DNA from: Nilaparvata lugens | Lineage: Eukaryota; Arthropoda; Insecta; Hemiptera; Delphacidae | NCBI RefSeq assembly: GCF_014356525.2 | Contig: NC_052505.1 | Location: 5,192,984-5,256,983 of the forward strand | Reading direction: 5' to 3' | Length of the DNA stretch: 64,000 nucleotides | Shown: piece after piece, positions 55,491 through 64,000 of the stretch | Numbering within the stretch: the stretch's first letter is position 1 | Layout: the number at the start of each line of letters is the position of its first letter | Notes under the pieces: model-generated | Told to the model about the DNA's origin: nothing | The model's database searches: none | Seen by the model: the letters and a program-made list of their open reading frames with translations, nothing else | Translations under genes and position numbers: made by a program

Positions 55491-55670
55491 ATATAATTTC
55501 TTGCTTGGTGAAATATAATTGATTATTTTAAACGAGAATTAACAGTTTATATCACATCAATAAACCTGTATCAGCTACCGTCTATAGAAAGCATTGATGA
55601 TATACAAGACAGATGATCGGCAAAGTTGTTCTCCTATCCTTCTCCAGTGCCATTATAACGTGGACCTCAG

Positions 55671-56382
55671 TATAGCATTTAATATAGCTTCATATTTCTC
55701 CAATATGATATCATATTCAGAAAACAATATCCTTCCACAATATTCATCGAGTTCCTTGTTACTGGCTTTCAATTTCATAAGGCTCAAAGATAGAAATCAT
55801 GATTTGATATACCTGCTTTCAGTTTCATGAGGCTCAAAGAGAAAGATGGATATCATGATAAGAGATATACCTGTTTCAGGATAGAAATGACAATAAAACG
55901 GTATTGTGTAACGTGGATTTCATAAGGAAACTTCATCCGTGTGCCTTGGAGAATTGTAGTATGTACTGCCGAAGCAAGTAGTGGAATTGTATTTCAAGAG
56001 GTAGGCCATTACTAGGGTTGGAGAGTTTGCAAGTTGAGTATAGCTTTCTTTGACAATCCAATTCTTGAATGGGGTGGAGGGATTTTCGCTGTGATGGGGT
56101 GGTGTAGCCTGTAGCCTGTAGCCTGCATGTAGCCCACTGTAACTGGATTGCAATGTAGAGTTGAGTGCTCTATTCAGAAAAGTCGTAACCTTTTCATCGG
56201 CAACTGAGAGCTGGGTTGGCATTCTTCAAACATGGATTAGATGTCGAAAAAACTGGGCAAGAGCTCAGTACTCTACTCATCTAGAGGTGAGTACAGACTT
56301 TGATGGATTTTTCATATTGTGATGAATATCTTATTGGTCATGAATATTTTTAAAAGTACATGAAACTTGTCGAACACAAAAA
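55671..56382. other. Gene-free stretch with a local duplication
   Basis: TACCTG(C)TTTCAG and TTTCATAAGGCTCAAAGA / TTTCATGAGGCTCAAAGA repeat about 55775-55860. No supported gene; the minus-strand frame at 55920-56222 has no recognisable features. Confidence 0.35.
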
Positions 56383-56535
56383 TGCGTACAGACCTATGCG
56401 TCACGAATAGACGCATTCCACTTTTCATCTGATGATGCTTATTATAACTGTATACAGTAACAGTATCAATATCATCAGCATCAGCTAATTGAAAGTTAAA
56501 TACGCCTGTTCGTGGCACATAAGTCTGTACGCACT
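56383..56535. mobile_element. Palindromic MITE related to the 21594 family
   Basis: TGCGTACAGACCTATGCG at the left and GTGCGTACAGACTTATGTG (reverse complement) at the right, with CACGAA/TTCGTG and CACTTTTCATC/.. inside. The centre has its own CTGTATACAG palindrome. It lies just upstream of the candidate exon. Confidence 0.55.
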
Positions 56536-56565
56536 TCAAGGTGTAACAATTTTTATTAAATCTAG

Positions 56566-56930
56566 AAAGAACTCGAATAAAGAAAGGCGTCGAATGCTGA
56601 ATCAAACACTAATCTCCAAGGCTAGAATAGTAACTATTGATGAAAAACATGTACCTCTTCTACTCCAGAATCTTATGTGTTTAGCAACACTAATTAATAA
56701 GAGTGAAAACATAGTAGAGCAGGTATCAGCTGATAATCAGCCAATCAGAGGGCTTCCTGCCCTGTTGAATCGTCTGAGAATGCCTGAGAAACGCCTAATA
56801 TGGTCTAGCCCTTATGGTATCATTCTAGTAACATGTCCTGAGTCGCTTACACTTTTGAAACTGATGTTGAAATAGAAGAATTATGAAATTATCGAAGTAG
56901 ATAGCCGAATAAAATTGTTTGAAATTTAAA
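56566..56930 (+). CDS. Candidate terminal exon of an unrecognised host gene
   Basis: TTTTTATTAAATCTAG (56550-56565) is a plausible acceptor. From there 102 codons run to a TAG at 56873-56875, and AATAAA follows at 56908-56913. The peptide (KNSNKERRRMLNQTL... to ...SLTLLKLMLK) has balanced composition, unlike the chance frames nearby, and includes ENIVEQVSADNQPIRGLPAL and RLIWSSPYGIILVTCP. I do not recognise the family. No upstream exon was found in the window; the MITE at 56383 would lie in the preceding intron. The real start may be further 5' if this acceptor is wrong. Confidence 0.45.
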
Positions 56931-57104
56931 GCTGATCCAAGTGTTCAATTTTTTCTCAAATACTCTTTGAAATAAAATTTCAAGTACTTATTGACATAGA
57001 ACCATGACCAAGACCTGTATGCAAATACTCGGTGTAAACGGAGAAATGTCAGCTGTTCGTTTGAACCCCGCATAAAACACGTTATAATAAATACAACAAT
57101 ATTT

Positions 57105-57212
57105 TTATCTTTAATCTTTATTGATTCATACAATAAGTACATATAATCAAAATGATGGGGAGAGAAAAAATAAGGTAACCTTGTGCTATTCCTCTCCCAA
57201 ATTTATTGACCG
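57105..57212 (-). mobile_element. LINE/SINE 3' end (8352 family)
   Basis: On the minus strand GAGGAATAGCACAAGGTTAC runs to TTATTGTATGAATCAATAAAG. Confidence 0.55.
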
Positions 57213-57214
57213 AG

Positions 57215-57610
57215 CGAAGTGAGGTCTAAAGGTGCATACAGATATACGCGCCGCGAACATGAGCAATTCACTTTTAATCAGCTGACTATATCTGTATTTT
57301 TACATAAACGGTAAGATACAAATATAAAAAGCTTGGCATCAGCTGATTAAAAGTGAATTACTCATGTTCGCGGCGCGTATATCTGTACGCACCTTTAGAT
57401 TCGAGTCGACGGCATTTCTCTTAATGTTTAGATGTTTATATGTTGCGCATTTACGGCGTAACGCGATAATAGATTTTCATGAAATTTGACAGGTATGTTC
57501 CTTTTCTAATTGCGCGTCGACGTATATACAAGGTTTTTGGAAATTTTGCATTTCAAGGATAATATAAAAGGAAAAAGGAGCCTCCTTCATACGCCAATAT
57601 TAGAGAAAAA
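57215..57610 (-). mobile_element. Helitron-like repeat, 5627 family, split by a MITE
   Basis: GACCGAGCGAAGTGAGGTC at 57218, then the MITE, then GATTCGAGTCGACGGCATTT, GCATTTACGGCG and GCGCGTCGACGTATATAC to CGCCAATATTAGAG, which gives the uninterrupted version of the 5891/6331 junction. Confidence 0.6.
57229..57395. mobile_element. TA-flanked palindromic MITE, cleanest copy
   Basis: AAGGTGCATACAGATATACG and (reverse complement) AAGGTGCGTACAGATATACG, 167 bp, arms ~70 bp, TA at 57227-57228 and 57396-57397. Inserted in the repeat at 57215-57610. Confidence 0.8.
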
Positions 57611-57789
57611 ATCAGACTACAGAATTATTCATCATAAATCAGCTGACAAGTGATTACACAGATGTGTGGAGAAGCCAGTCTATTGCTGTATTTCCATAAG
57701 GTCTATAGTTTCAATCAGGTACTTGTGGATGAGAATACTGCGTGAGGTCTACTGTTCACAGAACTACTAGTAATAAATACAACCATAGC
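57611..57789. repeat. Continuation of the 6331-type repeat and a 7041-type end
   Basis: TCAGACTACAGAATTATTCA and ATAAATCAGCTGACAAGTG, then GAGGTCTACTGTTCACAGAA at 57742. Confidence 0.5.
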
Positions 57790-57905
57790 TTTATATTTAT
57801 TCTTTATTCATACAAGAAGTGCATCATTCAAATGATAGAGAGAGAAAAATAAGATAACCTTTTTCTATTCCTTTCCTTAATTTAGATAACCGTTACACAT
57901 AGTCC
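57790..57905 (-). mobile_element. LINE/SINE 3' end (8352 family)
   Basis: On the minus strand AAGGAATAGAAAAAGGTTAT runs to TTGTATGAATAAAGAATAAA. Confidence 0.55.
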
Positions 57906-58339
57906 GAAATAGTTAAAGTCTTGTAGTTGTTCACTTCAAAAAATTTTCATTCCTTGATTATTTCCACGAATTAGATCTTTGAATTTAGATGCTTGAAAAG
58001 TAAACGACGAATATCTATAGTTGAACGAAGTTTAGCGTTAAACGTAGTGTTAGCATATTGTCCTTAAAAGACAGCTGATTCTGATTAAGTGGAAAGAGTG
58101 AGTAGTGAAGGAAGTAGGTTAGTGGCGTATTAGTCTGTGAGAACAGGGTGGTTCATTTCAATTCCAGGTTCCAGCATTCATCGCTGTACAATAATTCTCC
58201 TGACCCGTGCACGTTGTTCAAGGCTGAGGATGAAGCTATTCACTCATCGAGCTTCGCTCTCTTCAATCCTCCACAGGATTCTCCATCCCTGCCGCACTTA
58301 GTCTAATTAATAACTGCTCTCTTCTTTCATCGATCAATC
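57906..58339. other. Low-copy stretch without a supported gene
   Basis: About 58140-58330 is less AT-rich and single-copy. No recognisable frame. Confidence 0.35.
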
Positions 58340-59110
58340 GTCCTTCAGAACCAGTACTACAGAACATTTCTAGAGTACGAGAATATTTCAAGTAGTAGAG
58401 AGAATTTTACTAGTCGCGTTTTTCAGAATTATCAATTGAGGAAATTTTCAAGTTTATCAATTCAGGAAATTTTCAAGTAGAACTGGATTCTAATGTTTCA
58501 AGTATAACTGGATTTTTCTTGCATCAACGATGATAGAAATCTATCCACGTGTGTGTTGGAATTCTCATCAATTCAAGTCAAAATAGAACTTTAAAATAAT
58601 CAGTACAAGAGAACATTTTACTAGTCTTATCCTTTAGAATCATCACTAGAGTAAATTTCTAAGAATAACTGGAATTTTCCACATCAACGATAATAGAAAT
58701 CCATCCATGTGTGTTCTAAAATTCTCATCAATTTAAGTCAAAATGGAATTTCAAAATAGAACTTCAAAATAATCAGTACTAGATAACATTTCTAGTCGAG
58801 TCCTTCAGAATCATCACTAGAGAAAATGATAAAGTATAACTGGGATCTTCTGCATCAAAGATGATAGATATCTATCCACGTGTGTGCTAAAATTCTCATC
58901 AATTTAAGCTAAAAAAGAATTTTCATCGATCGATCTCCCATCAGAATAACCAGTACTAGAGAACATTTTACTAAACGTATCCTTCAGAATCACCACTAGA
59001 GTAAATTATCAAGTATAACTGGAATCTTCTGCATCAAAGACGATAGAAATCTATTCACGTGTGTGCTAGAACTCTTATCAGTTACAATAAGTCAAAATAG
59101 AATTACTTAT
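58340..59110 (+). repeat. Tandem array, ~4.5 units of 160-179 bp
   Basis: (G/A)CATCAA(C/A)GA(T/C)(G/A)ATAGA starts at 58521, 58681, 58852 and 59031. Shared parts are TCCACGTGTGTG, ATTCTCATCAATT, AATCAGTAC(A/T)AGA and AGAATCATCACTAGAG. Each unit carries one CACGTGTG or CATGTGTG motif. Confidence 0.85.
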
Positions 59111-59151
59111 CAGTCTCTAATTAGGTGCTATGATGAAAAAAACGTGAGAGA

Positions 59152-59430
59152 TTGATTGATTGAGTACTTTATTTATGAAGATTACAATATAAATGGCTTA
59201 TACACTTATTATACAATAGCTTACAATACAGCAAAATTATAGATGAATTTACATAATATAGACTAAGAAAATAATTATTGAACTGTATATGATATAAAAA
59301 AACAATTTGAAATAACTATAGCTAATATTATTGTTATGCATCTACATAAATTGTCGGAGCTTTGGACATATCAATGTCCATTCTTCGGAAAGAATATTCA
59401 AAATATCCTCCCCACTAACTCTCTACCAAG
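59152..59430 (-). mobile_element. LINE 3' end (16603 family)
   Basis: (TTGA)n start, GAGTACTTTATTTATGAAG, then the family body to GGACATTGATATG and CTCTACCA inverted. Confidence 0.65.
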
Positions 59431-59544
59431 AGATGGAGATGGTAGAGGAATGAAACAATTCAGGATCACAGAACAATTTTTAACAGATTATATAGTTTTC
59501 CAAGCTATCGAAGTATCGAATGCTATCAAGAGCTACAAAATTAA

Positions 59545-59990
59545 AATTTTTATAAAGCATTAGTGAGGCCTTTGGTGTGTATGGATCGTAAACATTGATG
59601 CTTACTGCTGGAGATATGCAAGGACTGAGAGTTTTTGAAAGAAAAGTGGTGAGAAGAATCGTGGGCCCAGTTTTCGAGAATGTGTCTCTGGAGAGGAAGA
59701 ACACATTTTGAACTAGAGCAGTTTTTAAACAATTAAGACATTGTGTAGTTTAATAAAGCTGACAGAATAAAGGTGGATATGTTGAGAATGGGATATGATA
59801 GAGTTGTGGGATGTATATGGAAGGAGAGGATATACAATAGCAAGAGAGGTCGACTGAGAAATAGGTGGACAGATGATGTGGAATGTGATTTGAGGATGCT
59901 TGGAGTTCGTAACTGGAGGAGCCATCGAGACAGTTGGAGAGGCTATGTGAGGGAGGTCAAGAGTTGTAAAGACCTGTGGAGCTAAGAGGT
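59545..59990 (+). pseudogene. RTE-like LINE ORF2 C-terminal remnant
   Basis: FYKALVRPLV, then after a gap GLRVFERKVVRRIVGPVFEN, then a shifted frame (59773-59985) with MLRMGYDRVVG and KRGRLRNRWTDDVECDLRML plus NWRSHRDSWRGYVREVK. This matches the ERK.LR.I.GP..E and GRPR.RW.DDV..DL pattern of RTE-like proteins. At least two frame breaks. Confidence 0.65.
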
Positions 59991-60126
59991 AGAAAAGAGA
60001 AATGATTTTCCAAGCGGATTTTTATACAAGCATAATTTTTTTTAACAAAAAAACCGTGTGTGCTATCAAAAACTATTGTAATTGATTTTGATTTACGTGA
60101 TTATTCCTTCTTGATGGGGATATAAT

Positions 60127-60215
60127 ATAGTGAGGTTCAAGTTATAATGACAGTGAAGAAAGATAGGAGAACAGCGTCGCCGATTCTCTTCCTTGCCACT
60201 GTCTTCTATATTACT
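60127..60215. mobile_element. TA-MITE end fragment
   Basis: TAGTGAGGTTCAAGTTATAA, GATAGGAGAACAGCG and GCCACTGTCTTCTATA resemble the right part of the 7701 family inverted. The rest is missing. Confidence 0.5.
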
Positions 60216-60349
60216 GCGAAATAGAAGGAAGAGAGTTGAGAGTTGGAGGACGATGGAAAAGAAAGAGAAGAGTGATAAGGAAAGTGGGAGGTTGTAAAGA
60301 AGCATTTTCTTTGGAATGTTGAAGTGAGAGCAAGACGATCATTATCAAC

Positions 60350-60890
60350 TTTAAAATGGGAAAGTTTATACAGCTTAGAAGCTGAAATCTGAAGATCGGA
60401 TCGACTTGGAATGTATTTCAACTTATGTTGAATAAGTATATTCAACTAGAAAAAGTATATATTCAGTTTAGAAGATAAGATCTGGAGGACGGATGGACTA
60501 GGAATGTATTTCAACTTATGAGTCTAACGACTTACCAATTATAATATAATATATCTGTTTGGAAAATAGAGTAATATTTGTCTCAAGAATGACGGATAGA
60601 CTTGAAATGTATTTTAACTTGGGTTAGACTTATCAATCATAATAGATATATCTGTTTGGGAAATAGAATAATATTTGTCTCAAGAATAACGGATAGACTT
60701 GAAATGTATTTTAACTTGGGTTAGACATACCAATTATAATAGATTTCTGTTTGGGAAATAGAATAATATATGTCTCAAGAATAGAAATAATAAGAATAAC
60801 GGATAGAATTGGAATGTATTTTCACTTAGGTTAGACTTGACAATTATAATACTGATATCTGTTTGGAAAATAGTATAACTTGTTGGAAAA
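60350..60890 (+). repeat. Tandem array, five units of ~93-110 bp
   Basis: CGGAT(A/G/C)GACTTG(A/G)AATGTA starts at 60397, 60490, 60593, 60690 and 60800. Each unit has a TATCTGTTTGG(A/G)AAATAGA part and TTAACTTGGGTTAGAC, more diverged in the first two. Confidence 0.85.
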
Positions 60891-61097
60891 CATTAATCTT
60901 CCCTGATTTCGATGTAGATCTTCAAATTAACGACCTTCATCTCTAAACGAAAACTACTGGAAGTGATGTACAATTACTGTGAGGTATCCCACATCCCACA
61001 GAACTGAAAATTAGCATTGGAACTGCCATTGACTGGATGCCTGTTGAATTTGATGCCCTCTAGATCTTCCAATTTGGGGGAATCAACTATAATAATA

Positions 61098-61345
61098 ATA
61101 ATATCGAGTGACCTGGCTGGCTCAGGTCTGGTGTCAGAGTTTTCAGGTCGCCACTGATCAATTTCAGGGCCTCTGACATGACCTAAGGACTGCTTATTAG
61201 GCAGCCGGGACCGACGGCTTAACGTGCCCATCCGAAACACGGGAGTGGCCCGAGATAAATATCTTGCCCGGGCCGGAATTTGAACCCGGGCCTCTGAATC
61301 ATAAAGCCAGCATCTGATCCACTCGACTACGTCCACTCCTACGGG
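61098..61345 (-). mobile_element. tRNA-derived SINE, second family, full-length-like
   Basis: On the minus strand: box A part GTCGAGTGGATCAGATGC, box B GGGTTCAAATTCC (61287-61275), then CACTCCCGTGTTTCGGATGG, GGTCATGTCAGAGGCCC and a TATTATTATTAT tail. It shares the CGTGTT.TCGGATGGGCACGT core with the 6741 SINE. Fragments lie at 33310 and 35655. Pol III-transcribed; depends on a partner LINE. Confidence 0.75.
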
Positions 61346-61724
61346 GGAATCAACTAACTTGAAGCCACACTCTGCAGTGAAAGGTTTGTGCAATCTTATC
61401 TCTACCCTGAGATATTACAAGAGCATATTGAAAACACATTCTATTACTCAATTCTAGACATATTGATCCTTTTCAGCACTGATAGGAATATGAATGTATA
61501 GGAAAAATTATGTGACACGACCGGGGACTACCAGTTCCTCATATCTGCCTGTTCTCGAATTATCTAGTCTATAAAATTGGATGAACAGAGTATAAAATCA
61601 GATATCTAGATTATTACGGGTTACACTGGGTACACTTTTTTAAGTTCAACTTCTAGAGTTGATCTGAACTGAAATGAATGCTACAAACAAAATACAGTCC
61701 TTACAAATTATGTGCAGTTAAAAA
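61346..61724. other. Gene-free stretch
   Basis: No recognised feature. Confidence 0.3.
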
Positions 61725-61912
61725 TCATTATTATTATCATTATTGCAGATGATGCCCACATAAGTATTTTGCTTGTGCGTGGGTAATGGGAAGTGTGAAG
61801 GTAAATTATGAGATGATCAAACGTCCATGCCAGTAAATTCGGCGGGATTCGAACCCGTGACCAGGTAGCACTACCAGACTGAATGGTGCAACGCCTTGGC
61901 TATCTGGCCGGC
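61725..61912 (-). mobile_element. tRNA-derived SINE, third family
   Basis: On the minus strand: box A-like ATAGCCAAGGCG, box B GGGTTCGAATCCC (61856-61844), then a ~110-bp body and an AATAATGATAATAATAATG tail. The acceptor strands do not pair, so it is not a functional tRNA gene. Confidence 0.65.
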
Positions 61913-62139
61913 GATTCGATCAAAAGAGCTGAAAGTGAAAATAGAAATGAAGTTTGAGAATAGAATAGAGAAGAGTAGATTAAAATAGACAAGAAAAATG
62001 CATACCATTCTGACGTGGACACAGAAACATTGATTCGAAAAATATGCCCAGTAACAACATTCACCAAATTCATGAAAAAGGTTCACACAGAGACTACTAA
62101 TACAAATTTCTCAGAAAAACTCAACTTTAGCTGTTGGGA

Positions 62140-62895
62140 AATCAGGAGGAAGGTGAAGAGGTTAATGTGAAATGAGATTCCCAATTGAGTGGAAAAATTC
62201 TCAAAGCTACGCCTTTATTGTATGTGGATTTAATTTAATCTACAAAACGGTTACCAAAAGACTGGTAAGAAATTCATAAAAAAACTGAAATAAAGATAAT
62301 AAATCAAAAGAAGTAAGGTGATGGGAGAGGTGAAGAGTCGAATGTGAAATGAGATTCCCAATTGAGTGGAAAAATTCTCAAAGCGACGCCTTTATTGTAT
62401 GTGGATTGAATTTAATCTACAAATCGGTTACTAGAAGACTGAGAAGAAATTCATAAAAAACTAAAGTTAATAAATCAAAATTAGTAAGGTGATGGGAGAG
62501 GTGAAGAGTTGAATGTGATACTGAGATTCCCAATTGAGTGGATGAAAATTCTCAAAGAGACGCCTTTATTGTATGTGGATTTAATTTAATCTACAAAACG
62601 GTTACCAAAAGACTGATAAGAAATTCATAAAAAACTAAACTAAAGTTAATAAATCAAAAGAAGTAAGGTGATGGGAGAGGTCAAGAGTCGAATGTGAAAT
62701 GAGATTCCCAATTGAGTGGATGAACATTTTCAAAGCGACGCCTTTATTGGATGTGGATTTGATTCAATCTACAAAACGGTTACCGAAAGACTGATAAGAA
62801 ATCCATAAAAAACTAAATCAAAGTTAATAAAATCAAAAGAAGTAAGGTGATGGGAGAGGTAAAGAGTTGAATGTGATACTGAATGTGATAGATTT
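62140..62895 (+). repeat. Tandem array, ~4.4 units of 173-178 bp
   Basis: GAGATTCCCAATTGAGTGGA recurs with ATTCCC at 62177, 62353, 62526 and 62704. Units include GACGCCTTTATTGTATGTGG, ACAAAACGGTTACC and AAGTAAGGTGATGGGAGAGG. A partial unit ends the array near 62890. Confidence 0.9.
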
Positions 62896-63363
62896 AATTT
62901 CATCTACAAGGCTGTCTACAGTTGCAATCCTTTCAATTGTACTCTACTGTGATAGAAAAGCGATAAAATGAAATTACCTGAAAGCAGAATGTATCCGAAA
63001 AGACAGGATAATAGAGATAGTGCTTCTATGTTGAAAGCGCGGAAATAGATACGGCTCTCTTTGACAGCGGAGGATGCACGTTCAATCGATTCCTAATGGG
63101 AAACTGTGGCACAACTCACGTCAATATCAGTTTCGGCTCCGTTTCCACTTCTAGACTTACTGAGTTGCAGCTCGAAAATCTCGAATACTCTAGATCTGAG
63201 GCTGAAGTCTTCCTTTTTTCACAAACCATGTTCGACATTCACTATCACACATAATTGCAAAGAAAACTTGTAGATTAAACAAAAATTAATAAGCTGAAAA
63301 TTAATGCTACTACATAATCTGTTAATACTAAAAACACTTGACTCACAATAGTTATTTGTGCAA
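62896..63363. other. Low-copy stretch without a supported gene
   Basis: About 63030-63200 is less AT-rich; no convincing coding frame. Confidence 0.3.
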
Positions 63364-63960
63364 CTAGTGCGCAAAGTGACAGTTTGTTGCACCAAAAGAA
63401 ACGTTTACGCACGAGCCGTAGGCGAGGGCCGAATGGTTTCTTGAGTGCAGCAGAGGAACTTTGCGCACATATTTCACATTAAATTTCTCCTACAGTTACC
63501 ATTGAATATGAAAAGTGGTTGATTATGGGTAAAATGATGGCTGAAATCCATCAAATGTTTGTGTGTGTGATGCTGTTATTAATAACAACTTTAATTTATT
63601 TTAAACTTGATAAACCAATTGAAAATTAATAATCGATAATTTATTCAAATTACAAATTGAATCAATCCAATTAATTTGAAAAATTTTGAGTAAATCTTAA
63701 TTTCTAAATAATTTTTCAACAAATCAATTAATGAATGAAAAAAATATTATTTGAAATAATAAATAATTAATAATATTCAAAACGTATAGTTTAATGAGTT
63801 TCCATTTTTATTTATTGGAAAATCAGAAAAAATATAGATAGAACAAATTCGCATTCAGAATACACGCCAACAATGTCAACAGCTGATTGGGATAATACAT
63901 TGGGCTGCAAGATAATACACAAAGTATTAAGAGTACGCTAAGTAATACTTTGCGCACTAG
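63364..63960. mobile_element. Possible TIR element at the window end
   Basis: CTAGTGCGCAAAGT at 63364-63377 and its reverse complement ACTTTGCGCACTAG at about 63947-63960 enclose ~600 bp. A second GAACTTTGCGCAC sits at 63466. CACGAGCCGTAGGCGAGGGC is near the left end. Target duplication not visible. Confidence 0.4.
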
Positions 63961-64000
63961 AGCGGAAAAGTGATTCTTTGCGTTCTGTAATCAGTGCAGG

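Larger units (their letters stand above)
53673..55670. mobile_element. TA-MITE interrupted by a LINE insertion
   Basis: Left end GTCAGGTCCACGTTATAATG and right end (reverse complement) CTGAGGTCCACGTTATAATG, with TA at 53671-53672 and 55671-55672. Without the LINE at 54503-55490 and one 15-bp duplicate it is about 1 kb. It contains a (TAA)n microsatellite at 54378-54430. Confidence 0.7.

Noticed and set aside
60974..61393. 139-codon minus-strand frame
   Set aside because: Covers the SINE at 61098-61345; not a protein gene.
61844..61912. Possible genuine tRNA gene
   Set aside because: Box A and B are present but acceptor strands do not pair and a SINE body with simple tail follows.

Overview
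The window looks like AT-rich, intron-era nuclear DNA of an insect, most likely a hemipteran. Several interspersed families (the CA-island repeat, the TA-flanked MITEs, the Helentron-like family ending in GTGCCCCGATATT) resemble what I remember from delphacid planthopper genomes such as Nilaparvata. That species-level guess rests on memory and no search was run. There are no bacterial operons, no rRNA, no CRISPR array and no intact multi-exon gene. It is a gene-poor, transposon-dense interval in which many elements sit inside other elements.

Layout. 0-5 kb: a putative solo LTR inside a foldback MITE, a ~142-bp satellite with a dimeric higher order, a Harbinger-like MITE, and Penelope-like (PLE) 3' ends, two of them head to head. 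5-16 kb: a Helentron-like element nested in another repeat, a tRNA-derived SINE, several TIR MITEs, two copies of a repeat carrying a (CA)n island, a 648-bp foldback structure and a canonical Helitron (5'-TC, 3'-CTAG, A/T flanks). 16-20 kb: a non-LTR reverse transcriptase (RT) remnant split by a 1.16-kb non-autonomous hAT-like element with an 8-bp target duplication, followed by a 5'-truncated PLE that keeps its GIY-YIG endonuclease. 21-28.6 kb: a 6.7-kb LTR retrotransposon with a 591-codon gag-like ORF and no pol, inserted with a 4-bp duplication into a MITE. 28.6-36.3 kb: five tandem arrays (including an 84-bp unit that reads as a 28-residue peptide and an 11-bp array grown from a LINE tail), more MITEs and CA-island repeats. 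36.3-43 kb: tandem MITEs, a possible minus-strand promoter plus first exon, Helentron-like copies and a composite Helitron. 43-56 kb: LINE RT remnants (one with an exact 67-codon duplication, one with a 15-bp target duplication inside a MITE), MITEs and SINEs. 56.5-57 kb: the best candidate for a host exon, a terminal exon with acceptor, stop and AATAAA. 57-64 kb: more MITEs and LINE tails, two SINEs, and three tandem arrays with ~100-180-bp units.

The genes do not form a pathway. What links them is mobilisation: autonomous remnants (LINE RTs, PLE, Helitron-like ends) next to non-autonomous derivatives (SINEs, MITEs, gag-only LTR element). The most interesting patterns are hammerhead-ribozyme-like motifs in the PLE ends, MITEs whose outer flanks are duplicated in inverted orientation, elements bracketed by direct repeats far longer than target duplications, and the strong asymmetry of the two LTRs. 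I found no convincing novel protein system.
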